DNA of 33,635 bases. It comes from Candidatus Symbiopectobacterium endolongispinus. Lineage in GTDB: Bacteria; Pseudomonadota; Gammaproteobacteria; Enterobacterales; Enterobacteriaceae. Below the pieces are notes generated by a model. The model ran no database searches. It was not told the DNA's origin and saw nothing but the letters and a program-made list of their open reading frames with translations. The position numbers were made by a program, and so were the translations under genes. The stretch lies in assembly GCF_018777385.1 (NCBI RefSeq), contig NZ_JAFJYB010000010.1, positions 1 through 33,635 of the forward strand, read 5' to 3'. Below, piece by piece: positions 10,440 to 19,157 of this stretch. Position 1 is the stretch's first letter. Every line of letters begins with the position of its first letter.

Positions 10440-10976
10440 TTATCTTCTCCCTTTCTTGTTGGGTTTTCTGGGGCGTTTCTGGCGCATTGACTTCACTCGG
10501 CGGGTTGTCTGGTCTCCGGCTGACGGGTTTTTACCGTGCAGCCGAGCCAGTGCCTGGATGTAGCCGTCCAGTTCTGAACGGCTCATTACCTCTATTTGCT
10601 GTCGGGTGATGCCGTATTTTCCGAGGGCGAGGACGACGCTGCGGTATCCGGCGAGGGCGCTCTCGATTCCATCAGCTTTTTTAAGGGCTGAGATTTGCGC
10701 GTCGATGAGGTCAAAATCCTCGTCGGACAACTGGTTAAGCAGCAGCTCCGTCGTCACGTTCTCCGCATCGATACCTTCAATCGCCACCACCCGCGCCAGA
10801 ATCCCGACGCGTTAGTGCATCCCTGCGGCGGCACCGTCCGTGGTGCCTTTCTCATCCTGGGTTTCTTCCAGGGCCGCGATGGTATCGCCCACCACCGGCA
10901 GACGAACGCTGAACGCAAAATGACGTTTACCGTCCAGCTCGACGCCATGCAGCAATGAACCTTGTTCCTTCACCAT
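10440..10976 (-). pseudogene. Tail assembly chaperone gp41, nonsense codon
   Basis: These chaperones coat the tape measure and are encoded between tube and tape measure, often with a programmed frameshift. The ATG at 10976 overlaps the tube stop (TAATG). The first 54 codons read MVKEQGSLLHGVELDGKRH onward to AAAGMH, then an in-frame TAA (10812-10814), then RVGILARVVAIEGIDAENV in the same frame; a Tyr or Gln codon is the likely ancestor. After LSDEDFDLIDAQISALKK comes a slippery-looking CTTAAAAAAG (10676-10685). The current frame continues into GYRSVVLALGKYGI and a basic tail, which resembles the extension normally reached by frameshifting. The plus-one frame gives a Ser/Pro-rich ending instead. 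Confidence 0.75.
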
Positions 10977-11352
10977 TATTCCTCCACCCGACGCAGTGCC
11001 TGAAACGTGATATCACGCCTGCCTTCGTTATCGACCGTATACTGCGCACCGACCTGGGTACTGTATGCATCCAGGTACGACACTTTTTCACCTCCACTGC
11101 CGGAGAGCGGGTACTGGGTGATCTTCACGCCCTCCATGCCCTACCAGTCCAGGTCGCCGCTCAGGGGATCACCACCGAGACCGTGACCTGATATTCCCGG
11201 ATGCCGCGCGAAAATCCTTTCGAACGCCCGGTTTTGTTCATCGTCTTGACCGGTTTACGCCCGGTCTGCGTGTCTTCTTTCAGGTCGGTACACTCGATTT
11301 CCTGTCCGTTGATCTCGAGGATAATTGCGCCAACATACTCTTCTAAGGCCAT
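10976..11352 (-). pseudogene. M: Tail tube protein (Mu gpM), frameshift plus amber
   Basis: Inner tube of the contractile tail, directly downstream of the sheath gene as in Mu. The N-terminal half, MALEEYVGAIILEINGQEIE to VTVSVVIP, is in one frame and then meets TGA. With one more C at the CCCC run (plus 11164-11167) the sequence continues LSGDLDW, then an in-frame TAG at 11141-11143, then GMEGVKITQYPLSGSG and a normal C-terminus AQYTVDNEGRRDITF to RRVEE. Two independent lesions in about 125 codons make loss of tail assembly likely. Confidence 0.85.
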
Positions 11353-11364
11353 GCTATGGACTCC

Positions 11365-12774
11365 TTACAACAACAGGTCGATACGACCGGCGAAAATATG
11401 CAACCCGTTCACCACGTCCGCCGGGATGCGGCCATTAAGTCGGTTGCTATCCTGCGAATCCCGCTCGATGATGAGCGCCGCTTTGTTCGCGTCCACCTCT
11501 TCGATGATCTCCAGTTCTTCGAGCTTGTAGAGCACGTCCAGCAGTTCGCTGCGTACCCGGTCAGGGGTGCGGGAACTCAGCTTGTCGCGCGGAAAACGCA
11601 ACGCGATACGCTCACGACACGCCTTGCGTACATAGTCGAGGGTGCGAATGGCGGTGATATCCAGCAGTGACACATCATCAACGCCCTCGGCGTTCTTGGT
11701 GTAGGTACTGATTGCCCGGACAATCTGCACCGCATCACCGGGGCCGACTTCAAACGGGGTCAGTCCGTTATATAGGGCGTTCTCCTGCTCATTACACCCC
11801 GGACGATCCGCAAGCGCGGTCACGTCCAGCGTGCTCATTGCCAGCGTGTTTAACGGTCTGGCGGGGTCTTCTTCGCTGGCGATAACGGCGGCATACGCCG
11901 CCGCAATCTGCGCCGATGTTTTCACCGAGCCGTTATGCCAGCCCACGGTAATACGACCATTGTTGATGCTGGCCGCCAGCGTTGTGACGGTGGACAGGGA
12001 TTTGTGCCATCCGGCCACGCCGATAGCACCGCGCTGCTCCAGCGGGTCGCTCACGTTGTCCAGGTGCGAGCGCAGGGCCGTTAACGCCGCCGAGGTGGCG
12101 TAAGGACTGACCACGATGTTATGACCGGCAGCAAACACTGCCGCCAGGGCGGGCGCAATATCCGGGTCAATACCGCCACCGCTCATCGCGGCCACAGCCA
12201 CCGTGATGCCGGTGGCCGTGCTACCGGCACTCAGCTTGATATCATTACCCGCTACCCCCTTGTTTTTTGCCGTCAGCGTGACAACGCCTGCCGCCACCGC
12301 TGACGTGACCGGCAGCGCGGTTTTTTGCGCAATGGCGGTATTCAGAGCCGCGGCCACAGTGGCCGCCGTGTCGTTAGCTGAAATCGCCACATCAACGCGC
12401 ACCGTTCCCACCCACAGGCTGAGCGCCCCCGAGGTCGTTGCCGTGCCGGTGACAGTGACTTTGCCGCTGGCGGCGGTTGCTGCGCTATCATAGCCGATTC
12501 CGATAATCTGCAACTGCAAATAGTTGTTACAGCCAATCGCCTCGGCGGCCATAAGGTGCGCCATCGAGCCACGTCCGAACAGGGTAGCGGCCTCTTCATC
12601 AGAGAACACATTGACCGCCTGGAGCGGTGTTGCGCTTCCGCTTTCCAGCATCAACACGTTTTGCCGATTGCCGGGCAACGTGCGCGCAGCCAGGCGGGTA
12701 TTAAACCCAAAGTATTTCCCTGGCTTGCGAATGCTGCTGCCGATTTGGTAAAACTCAACGTTAGGACTTGCCAC
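11365..12774 (-). CDS. L: Tail sheath protein (Mu gpL)
   Basis: Contractile sheath subunit of 469 residues. It is open throughout, which is unusual among its neighbours. It starts MASPNVEFYQIGSSIRKPGK and includes the sheath core segment GKYFGFNTRLAARTLPGN, an inserted Ala/Thr-rich domain (about residues 105-195), and the conserved C-terminal region around RTLDYVRKACRERIALRFPR and RSELLDVLYKLEELEIIE. It ends in FAGRIDLLL. Its start overlaps the end of the DUF2635 gene by 14 bp, and it is followed after 12 bp by the tube gene. Position, length and sequence agree with Mu L. Confidence 0.95.
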   Translation of the reverse strand: MASPNVEFYQIGSSIRKPGKYFGFNTRLAARTLPGNRQNVLMLESGSATPLQAVNVFSDEEAATLFGRGSMAHLMAAEAIGCNNYLQLQIIGIGYDSAATAASGKVTVTGTATTSGALSLWVGTVRVDVAISANDTAATVAAALNTAIAQKTALPVTSAVAAGVVTLTAKNKGVAGNDIKLSAGSTATGITVAVAAMSGGGIDPDIAPALAAVFAAGHNIVVSPYATSAALTALRSHLDNVSDPLEQRGAIGVAGWHKSLSTVTTLAASINNGRITVGWHNGSVKTSAQIAAAYAAVIASEEDPARPLNTLAMSTLDVTALADRPGCNEQENALYNGLTPFEVGPGDAVQIVRAISTYTKNAEGVDDVSLLDITAIRTLDYVRKACRERIALRFPRDKLSSRTPDRVRSELLDVLYKLEELEIIEEVDANKAALIIERDSQDSNRLNGRIPADVVNGLHIFAGRIDLLL

Positions 12775-12997
12775 GGTTCACCTCCTCATCGTCAACGGTG
12801 ATTTCTGCCACCCTGCCTTTCTTTGCCGCCGTAGTGGCTTCATCGTCGGGGACAATCAGCAAGTCACCTGCACGTACCTGGCGCAGGTAGTAAGCCGAAC
12901 GCGCCACCGTGACGGCCTCATCCGGGCCGATATAGTGGCGCGGGTTATCTTCCTGCGGCACCTGAATACCTGGCGCTGCCTTAACCTTGATTGTCAT
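12761..12997 (-). CDS. gp38-like small protein (DUF2635)
   Basis: A 78-residue protein beginning MTIKVKAAPGIQVPQEDN, with GPDEAVTVARSAYYLRQVRAGDLLIV, the typical DUF2635 sequence. In Mu-like phages this gene always sits just before the sheath gene; the role is unknown. I chose the ATG at 12997 because homologues begin with this short basic stretch and because it overlaps the preceding DUF1834 gene. The upstream 17 codons of the same frame look non-native. Confidence 0.85.
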   Translation of the reverse strand: MTIKVKAAPGIQVPQEDNPRHYIGPDEAVTVARSAYYLRQVRAGDLLIVPDDEATTAAKKGRVAEITVDDEEVNRGKS

Positions 12998-13643
12998 GAT
13001 GAATAATGTCCTCTGCATCCGGGTTGGCCGGGGTCTGGGGGATGTCATAGTTCAAACGGGTGCTTAACCAGTCCGGATCATCGGGACTGGTTTCACCGCG
13101 ATAGCCGTTAAAAATGCTGTCCGGGTGGAATGCTGACGGGCCGTCAAGCGGGTATTTGCCGTTCTCCAGTGCGGTTTCAAACCACTTGGTGTCGAACTCG
13201 CAGGCGAAAACCGACAGCGCCTGGCGCTCCAGGCGGGTGTTAAACAGCGAACGCACCCGGCCAGGCATCAGAAAATCGACCTTCAACCCAGACTCGGCCA
13301 GGTCTTGCCCGGATAACAACCAGCGCACCGCACTGACCATGCGATAGGTGCCCACTTCATTGAGGTTTGCGCCGCCGTGGCGTGAGGCTTCTTCGCTACG
13401 GACACTGCGCTCACCGAAGATCACCACGAACCGCCCGACAACCTCATACTTGCGTTTGCCGATATTGGCATTTCTGGTGTTCTGGATACCGCCAAACGTT
13501 ACCCATACGACAGGCATGGCACGGGCAACTTCTTCAGGTTCGCCGTCCAGTTCGCCACCGTAGGAGCACACGTTCGCGGTCATGCGCCCCATGCTTTTTT
13601 TAAGACGCGCGATCATGGCATTTTCAATATCGCGGATAATCAA
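12981..13643 (-). CDS. gp37-like tail completion protein (DUF1834)
   Basis: An intact 220-residue protein. It starts MIIRDIENAMIARLKKSMG, and the block MPVVWVTFGGIQNTRNA followed by RKYEVVGRFVVIFGERSVRSE is characteristic of the Mu gp37/DUF1834 family. Mu gp37 lies between gp36 and the sheath cluster and is thought to act in tail completion or head-tail joining. The start overlaps the end of the gp36 gene by 4 bp and the end overlaps the gp38 gene, so the three are translationally coupled. Acidic, Asp/Asn/Pro-rich C-terminus. Confidence 0.88.
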   Translation of the reverse strand: MIIRDIENAMIARLKKSMGRMTANVCSYGGELDGEPEEVARAMPVVWVTFGGIQNTRNANIGKRKYEVVGRFVVIFGERSVRSEEASRHGGANLNEVGTYRMVSAVRWLLSGQDLAESGLKVDFLMPGRVRSLFNTRLERQALSVFACEFDTKWFETALENGKYPLDGPSAFHPDSIFNGYRGETSPDDPDWLSTRLNYDIPQTPANPDAEDIIHHDNQG

Positions 13644-14070
13644 AATGCACCTCCCCCGGTGGCGTCCCGGTCAAATGCGCGACCCGATGACTGAAAACGT
13701 GCGCCGGAGCTGGTCTGCTGAATCACCTGGCCGTCAGGCATTTTGCCCAGCGAGACTTTCCCGTCGGCGACGCGCTCCAGATAACGCACCGCATCTTCAT
13801 AGCGCTCCCGGATTTGATCCGTCGATTGCACACCCGCGCCACACAGGAAATAACGGGCCATATCACAGCAACGCCCGACCAGAACACCGGGTGTATCCGG
13901 CCACGGCACCGGTAGCGACCGACAAGATAGCTGTCGATTTCAGCACTGGCGCGGGTCAACGCGCCAGACAGCACCCCATCATCGATATCCCCGGTGTACC
14001 TGCGGTCGGTGAGTTTGACGCACTCCAGCTCACCAAACGCGTGCACCATATCGTCACGGGTCGCGTACAT
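13640..14070 (-). pseudogene. gp36-like head-tail connector (DUF1320), frameshifted
   Basis: The DUF1320 family occurs directly after the capsid cluster in Mu-like phages and is likely a connector. The N-terminal part, MYATRDDMVHAFGELECVKL to AEIDSYLVGRY, is in one frame. The rest, from PWPDTPGVLVGRCCDMARYF to DRDATGGGAF, is in another. Adding one C at the CC opposite 13911-13912 joins them as GRYPVPWPDTP, giving about 143 residues. In the current frame the protein ends in about 60 unrelated Arg/Trp/Cys-rich residues. Start and stop both overlap neighbours by a few bases, which confirms the limits. Confidence 0.88.
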
Positions 14071-14462
14071 TATTTTTTCACCTTCGCAGTGTCAGTCGCT
14101 GCTAACTGCGCCTGGATCGCATCACGCTCGGCAGTCAGCGCTGCGTTGCTTTCTTTCAGCGCATGGCATTCACCGGTGAGGGCATCGAGGCGCTCGTTGA
14201 GCGATGACATCTGCTCAACACGTGTCAGCGCATCAGCTTCAAGCGTGGTAATACGCTCGCGTGCGGTTGCCAGCGCGGCAGCACTATCGCCATCGACCGC
14301 AGCATCAGCGCTGACACGCACAACAATCAACTGCGGCTCGCGCTCCAGTATCGCCAGCTCTGCGGCGGTGAAATGGCCTTCGGGGTAGGTCTGGGTTTTG
14401 GCGCTGTGCGCCATACCACAGCGACGAAAACCGTCAGTACGGGCAGTGATTTGGATCGGCAT
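14070..14462 (-). CDS. gp35-like protein (HI1506-like), coiled coil
   Basis: A complete 130-residue protein. The first 55 residues (MPIQITARTDGFRRCGMAHS, then HFTAAELAILEREPQLIV) match the small Mu gp35/HI1506-type proteins found between major capsid and gp36. Residues about 65-120 form a predicted coiled coil with leucines at heptad spacing (ARERITTLEADALTRVEQMS). It is basic at the end (AKVKK). Role unknown, probably virion-associated. It overlaps the capsid stop by one base and the gp36 start by one base. Confidence 0.8.
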   Translation of the reverse strand: MPIQITARTDGFRRCGMAHSAKTQTYPEGHFTAAELAILEREPQLIVVRVSADAAVDGDSAAALATARERITTLEADALTRVEQMSSLNERLDALTGECHALKESNAALTAERDAIQAQLAATDTAKVKK

Positions 14463-15370
14463 TATGCGGCCTCCCCGGTGGAGCCATAGGCCATCTGCCA
14501 GAACGCATAGCCGCCGTTGGCGCGGACTTCTGCACCAAAACGGAACTTCTTACGCATAAAGACATTGTCGTTGTTGTAGTCTGTCTGTTCGACGAAATCC
14601 GGCTTTTTACGCTCCTGGTAAATAATGGGTTTCACCGGCTTGCTGATATTGAACAGGAACCACTCGGTATCGGTTTTCAGTTCGGGGACGACCAGCACTT
14701 CCGCCGTGCCTTTGTACTGGTTCGGTGTGTTATCCGGGAAGCGGTCGGCGGTCATCAGGTAGTTGGCCTCATCCTCCAGGGCGGGCGGAACAACCAGCAG
14801 TCCAGGCAGAATTTTGAGCGACGCACCTTCCTCATCCTTCATGCTGCGCAGGGCTTTACGTGCTGCACCATAACTGGCCTGTGCGGCGGCAAGACTGGCA
14901 GTGGACAGCTTTTTCGTGCCCTTGTTCGACACAGACTTCCCTTTGACGGGATGGTCAGTATCAAAGAACGGCTGGCCGTCATAACACAGGTTGGTAAAGC
15001 CATCGCTGACCAGCGCAAACACAATATCGGCGGGCAGCTCTGCGGCAGACTGGCCCGCCGACTGCGCTTGGATGGCGTAGCCCGTCAGTTGATCGTCATC
15101 GATATCATTGCGATCAACTTTGACGGTGGCTTCCCAGTCCTTGTTACGGATGGTGTAATTAAACGCGGCCAGCGATTTAATGACCTTGTCGCCCACCCAT
15201 TCGCGCATTTTGGGAAAGCGCGACAACCAGGAATAATCGTTTTCCTTACCTGTTGATGGCACGGCCATCGCTACCTTTGTCCAGTCAGACGTGGTTTGGG
15301 TAAACGCTTTCTGAAAGGTGGTTTTCAGGTTGACGAAAATCTGTTTGACGTTCTTTACATTCACTAACAC
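14462..15370 (-). CDS. T: Major capsid protein (Mu gpT family)
   Basis: An intact 302-residue head subunit. It opens MLVNVKNVKQIFVNLKTTFQ and contains YSWLSRFPKMREWVGDKVIK, YTIRNKDWEATVKVDRNDID, FFDTDHPVKG and the ending FRFGAEVRANGGYAFWQMAY, all typical of the Mu-like major head subunit family. Upstream are the decoration-like protein and the protease, the usual order. It is complete although protease, portal and terminase are broken. Confidence 0.95.
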   Translation of the reverse strand: MLVNVKNVKQIFVNLKTTFQKAFTQTTSDWTKVAMAVPSTGKENDYSWLSRFPKMREWVGDKVIKSLAAFNYTIRNKDWEATVKVDRNDIDDDQLTGYAIQAQSAGQSAAELPADIVFALVSDGFTNLCYDGQPFFDTDHPVKGKSVSNKGTKKLSTASLAAAQASYGAARKALRSMKDEEGASLKILPGLLVVPPALEDEANYLMTADRFPDNTPNQYKGTAEVLVVPELKTDTEWFLFNISKPVKPIIYQERKKPDFVEQTDYNNDNVFMRKKFRFGAEVRANGGYAFWQMAYGSTGEAA

Positions 15371-15381
15371 GGCATTTCTCC

Positions 15382-15777
15382 TTAAATCAGAACCCAGACA
15401 CCATCGCTACCGACAGCCTGAACCTTCCCGGCAACCGGACGGGCATCGGCATTGCTGGTTTTAGCGACGGTCTGACTGTCAACGACATAACAATCTTTGC
15501 CGACGTCAGCCTGTGTCACCGCATCCACGCCGTGATTGGCAAACTGCCATGCGCGACCACGTCGTAGCAATGCATACACGCTGCCATTTCCGCCCGTACG
15601 GTTATCCACCCAGCCGTCACTGACGCCGAGGGTTATTTGTGCCGCAGTGGTTGTCGCGGGAACGGCATACCCGCCCGCATTGGCGGCGATGATATGCCAG
15701 CCAAAAATCTCCGTTGCCCCCGCGACAGTAACGGGGAACAGCAGCCCGTCACGGTGAGGCGTATTGCGATCACTCAT
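15382..15777 (-). CDS. Capsid-associated (decoration-like) protein
   Basis: A complete 131-residue protein starting MSDRNTPHRDGLLFPVTVAG. It is Gly/Ala/Val-rich with a beta-rich composition (FGWHIIAANAGGYAVPATTT, GKDCYVVDSQTVAKTSNADA). The place between protease and major capsid is where many Mu-like phages keep a decoration or stabilising protein; Mu itself has gp33 here. I assign the role from position and composition only. The ATG overlaps the restored stop of the protease gene by 8 bp, which supports that repaired end. Confidence 0.7.
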   Translation of the reverse strand: MSDRNTPHRDGLLFPVTVAGATEIFGWHIIAANAGGYAVPATTTAAQITLGVSDGWVDNRTGGNGSVYALLRRGRAWQFANHGVDAVTQADVGKDCYVVDSQTVAKTSNADARPVAGKVQAVGSDGVWVLI

Positions 15778-16910
15778 TGCTTTCTCCTTTTATGAACTTT
15801 GTCACATCAGCCGGATCAACGCCCATCATGGCGCAGATGGTGACATCCACTTCGCCGTCATCCGGGCTGGTGTCGGTTTTAGGTTTAACGCCTGCGGGCG
15901 GCTGGCCCCCCGGTCTGGTTAGTGGTCAGTGCGGCGATTTTGGGCGCTTTGTCCAGGAAGGTTTTCAGGCTGTCCGGGGAGGATTGCGCCAGGGATTCCG
16001 CCCAGGCTTTTTGCGCCGGAAGCAAACGGCCATCGGAGAGCGCGGCGGTAATAAGCTTGGCACTCTGTTGCTGCGCCAGTGCCGCGACGTTGCTGTTTGC
16101 AGTTTCCAGCGCCTGGGCGACGGATTGCTGCATCACCTCAACCGACACCCATTTGACCGGGTCTGGGTTGGCAATCTGCGCGGTGAGCGCGGCAACGTTT
16201 GCAGCATCCACCGTCAGTTTTTCAATCAGATTGAACGGGGTGGCAGACAGCGTCTGAAAAGATGCCGCAGCCGTTCCGGCGCTCGCTGAGGCCAATTGAT
16301 CAATCAGTTTGTTTAACTCGGCGGTAATGTCTTCTGCTGTTGCCGTAATCGGCAAATTCAGCATCCAGCGCAGACGCTCCAGTAATTCGTCCATAGTGTC
16401 CTTTTGGGTTGATGGTGTGACGGCCAGGAGTAAGGCAGCGGCAAGCATGACCTCATCCATGCCGTCAACAGCGGGGGTGTTGGTAAGCGCGGCGTGCAGG
16501 AGCTGCAAGACGCGGTCTGATTTGTCGTAGGAAAAAACCTGGGAAATAAAACGGTAGGCACCTTCGGCGATCATCTTCGCGGCGCTGTCTGTCCAGGTAA
16601 CATCGACCGCAAACAGACCGTCACCCTCACGCCATCCCAGCGTTTTGAACCACCCGGACGCAGGCGCAGGCAAGCTGTTCTTGGCTGCCCGCAGGGTCTG
16701 GTGTTCAAAGTCGATAACGTAAGGGGTTTGCCGTGCGTTAGCTGCCGCGATCAATGCCTGTGCCACCTCGGCAGTCATTATCCAGGCATCGCACTCGGCG
16801 GGACGGCCATCACGCGCCCGGAACTCACCAGCGGGGAACAACTTGATGACGCCGAGAGAGGCTTTATTGATTTCTGCCGACAGGGCGGCGACAAGCGGTT
16901 TTAGTTTCAT
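15770..16910 (-). pseudogene. I: Head maturation protease / scaffold (Mu gpI), 3' frameshift
   Basis: It begins MKLKPLVAALSAEINKAS and has the family blocks IKLFPAGEFRARDGRP, YVIDFEHQTL and PAPASGWFKTLGWREGDGLF (Mu I/GPV-type protease), then an Ala/Gln-rich scaffold-like C-terminal half. The frame is open for about 335 codons, then changes at six G (plus C 15906-15911). With one G fewer it continues GGQPPAGVKPKTDTSPDDGE to FIKGESNE and stops at 15770, overlapping the next gene. The present product lacks only about 45 C-terminal residues, so catalysis may survive. Reading is open 65 codons upstream of this ATG, across the late element at 16938-16965. I chose 16910 because the protein family starts there. 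Confidence 0.85.
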
Positions 16911-16937
16911 GTCGCCAGAGTACGAACGGCAGCGACA

Positions 16938-16965
16938 GGTGATCAGTGGAAGGGGTTCAGTGGGT
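16938..16965 (-). promoter_or_regulatory. Late-operon element, copy 2 (full)
   Basis: A 28-bp sequence identical to 25260-25287. On the minus strand its core is CCACTGAACCCCTTCCACTG: a direct repeat of CCACTG with 8 bp between. It ends 28 bp before the protease start, and TACTCT lies 25 nt beyond the CTTCC, a possible -10. The 230-bp interval between gpG and the protease otherwise holds only a short GC stem (about 16994-17008). The three copies each precede a late operon, which suggests an activator site read by a Mor/C-family protein. Not proven by sequence alone. Confidence 0.6.
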
Positions 16966-17140
16966 ATATAAAGAGGCTTGTTTTTATCTTGCCCCGCCAA
17001 ACGGGGGGTTATGACAATCGGTGTAACCCCTTTTAAACCCCGTTTAAATCGTGTTGTAAGCTCCTTAACGGTGTAAGGGGCGTTAGCGTATGGCGTGACA
17101 CCCAAAATCTGTCCTGTGGCGTTTTTATGAAAGCCAGGGG

Positions 17141-17692
17141 TTAACCGTCGATGACGCGTTGCAGATAGTTCTGCGCGGTGTTTTCCATACCGTCAACATC
17201 CGACTCGGTCAGGTGCAGAAACGGGCACGCGGGGATGGTGATTTTGTTCTCGCCGATGGTATTCCACTGCGAAAAATTGGATTTGGATTTCTTCACGAAC
17301 CGATTGCCGACGCTGCCATCTTTGTGCTGCTTGTAGTAAGCCCGCTGGCTGCGGGCGGGTATAGTGATGGTGCCGCCCTCCTGGTGGATACGCGCATACA
17401 CCACATTGGTGCCGACGGTGGCACTGTCGTTGTCGTGATACTCGCTAATGCTGCTAACAAGCCGCCCGCGCTTTTGCAGAATTTTACCGCCCTGGCGTGT
17501 CCGGACATAACGGGGGCTCCAGCTCGCCCTGGCTGGGCGTCCCTGCTGGGCAAAGTTTTCCTCGACCGCGTCATGCATGGCCGCTGCCAGTTCGCGCATC
17601 AGCGGCTGGCGCTGCTCCAGGCGGTTAATCAGCTCGCCCAGGCCACGCTCAAAGTCGCTAATGTCATATTTTATTTCGTAGCTACCGCCCAT
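17141..17692 (-). CDS. G: Virion morphogenesis protein (Mu gpG family)
   Basis: An intact 183-residue protein, MGGSYEIKYDISDFERGLGE onward, with the characteristic central GKILQKRGRLVSSISEYHD, ATVGTNVVYARIHQEGGTI and a Lys/Arg-rich hinge. In Mu the G protein follows gp30 and is needed for head and tail assembly (tail completion-like). It stands between the F-like minor head gene and the protease, as expected. The last residues (LQRVIDG) end 230 bp before the protease start, the gap that holds the late element. Confidence 0.9.
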   Translation of the reverse strand: MGGSYEIKYDISDFERGLGELINRLEQRQPLMRELAAAMHDAVEENFAQQGRPARASWSPRYVRTRQGGKILQKRGRLVSSISEYHDNDSATVGTNVVYARIHQEGGTITIPARSQRAYYKQHKDGSVGNRFVKKSKSNFSQWNTIGENKITIPACPFLHLTESDVDGMENTAQNYLQRVIDG

Positions 17693-17817
17693 AAATTACC
17701 CGGTGTATACTGAAAGTGCGGTGGATGGAGAGTTGTTTCCAATGGGTAACGGTTGCTGCTACGCCTTGAGCGTTTGAGCATGATCCGGTTCGAGTACGGC
17801 GCTGTTCATCCCACCGT

Positions 17818-19157
17818 CTAATCAAGACTGCCCCACAGCACTTCGTTAATCCCTCTGTTTTTCAGTGATTCATCATTCGCCAGGATTTTCCCTGTTCGTA
17901 TCAGATTGGTTTTTATCCGCTCTTTTTTCCACCCCCCGGCGGTCGGGCTTTTAGCTCACGATCAATAAACACAACCAGCTTGCCGAACGTATCAGGCAAA
18001 TCAAGCACATAGGTTAAGGCCGCATCGGCTTTCTGCGTGTTATAGAGAATGGCTCTGGGGTTCAGGATGAACTCTGGCAGGCGCTGCCATAGCGACTCAG
18101 GAAGCTGTGCGTCTTTGCTGTCACGTAGGGCGTGCAACAGATTCTCATCGGTCAAAGTGATCACCGCTGATTCCACCGCCATCCCTTTATCGGAAAGCCG
18201 ATCAACCACCTGCGGCGGCAGTGCGCCGACGTGCCGGAGCTGGCCGAGTGCCTGCTTGTTCAGCAGTGTGTTATTCACGAATGCGTTAACGTCGGTTGAA
18301 ACGGCATTTAACAGCGTCTCGTTACCCAGCGTCTGACGAACGGCCAGCGATGCCAACTGCGGCTCGGCGACGGCGGAGCGCTCAAGCAGCCGCTGACCGA
18401 GGGCAGCAAGATACCCCTGACCGGTGTTGTGACCAAAACCCGCATCCGGCGTATACAACTGGCCATTCCACTTAATCGCACTAACCCTGCGTGAATCATT
18501 CGGCCCCCACGCCTGTTCGACCTCGACGATCTCGCTGTGCTGGATGGTCACACCGCGTTTATCCACATCGGCCTGAGATAACGCACGGACGCGGCAACGG
18601 CAGTGATAACCGTCAGGCGGATACATAAACTGCCAGACCGGATCATCAATCCTGGCGGTGTAGCCATGTAACGCGGCATGGCTTGGGCGGATGTGGGTAT
18701 CCATGATCCCCACGCGCTGCAAGTAGGGACGAAAATCTGCGTTAGCGAGCTGCTCCTCGTACCGGCCCGCGTTATACGCCGCCTGCATATTGGTTTCAAA
18801 GATGGTGCGCAGACGGCGCGGGGTGAGCTTTTTCCCTTCAAGCACACCGTCTTCATCGGCCTTCAGTCCCGTACCCAGCCAGCCCTTTTGCGCAAGGACG
18901 GGAAGTAACTGCTGGTCAAACTGGCGTTGGGTGCCACCGTCATCCAGCCGCTTTTTAAAGGCTGAATTGATATCGGTCAGGATATTCTGCTTGAGGATCC
19001 CCGCGACGGTGAATGAGGTGGCATGTGCTCGGGCATCGACATCATGCCAGTTAAAGTCGATCACATAACCTTTTGACTCAAAATAGCGGATCGCTTCTTC
19101 GGGTTTCAGACCAATGGCATACTCCAGATTGACGTTGCCGGGGTTAGCTGTCGGCAT
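17818..19157 (-). pseudogene. F: Minor head protein (Mu F / gp30-like) with C-terminal nuclease-like domain, frameshifted
   Basis: The N-terminal part MPTANPGNVNLEYAIGLKPE and the F/SPP1-gp7 head morphogenesis domain are clear: FETNMQAAYNAGRYEEQLAN, RPSHAALHGYTARIDDPVW, and the metal-binding-like PPDGYHCRCRVRALS. The C-terminal 100 residues (LPEFILNPRAILYNTQKADA, LDLPDTFGKLVVFIDREL) look like the phage-linked barnase/EndoU/RelE-type domains often fused to this protein; that naming is inference. The frame breaks at six G (plus C 17932-17937). One more G restores PPGGWKKERIKTNLIRTGKI and a stop at 17818, about 446 residues. Today the protein lacks the last 35 residues. 125 bp of non-coding DNA follows. 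Confidence 0.85.

Noticed and set aside
13582-14388. A 268-codon plus-strand open frame
   Set aside because: It lies opposite gp35, gp36 and gp37, has an Arg/Ser/Ala-rich composition typical of antisense shadows, and no family features. The other long plus-strand frames (for example around 4758, 9970, 17159, 19589 and 21556) are the same kind of shadow.
16990-17010. GC-rich stem (CCCCG/CGGGG) between gpG and the protease as a terminator
   Set aside because: Only five pairs and no T-run follows on either strand. It could pause polymerase but I cannot support a terminator.
17780-17805. A tRNA-like GGTTCGAG sequence in the gap after the F gene
   Set aside because: No acceptor stem, D arm or anticodon arm can be folded around it; it is a chance match to a T-loop.
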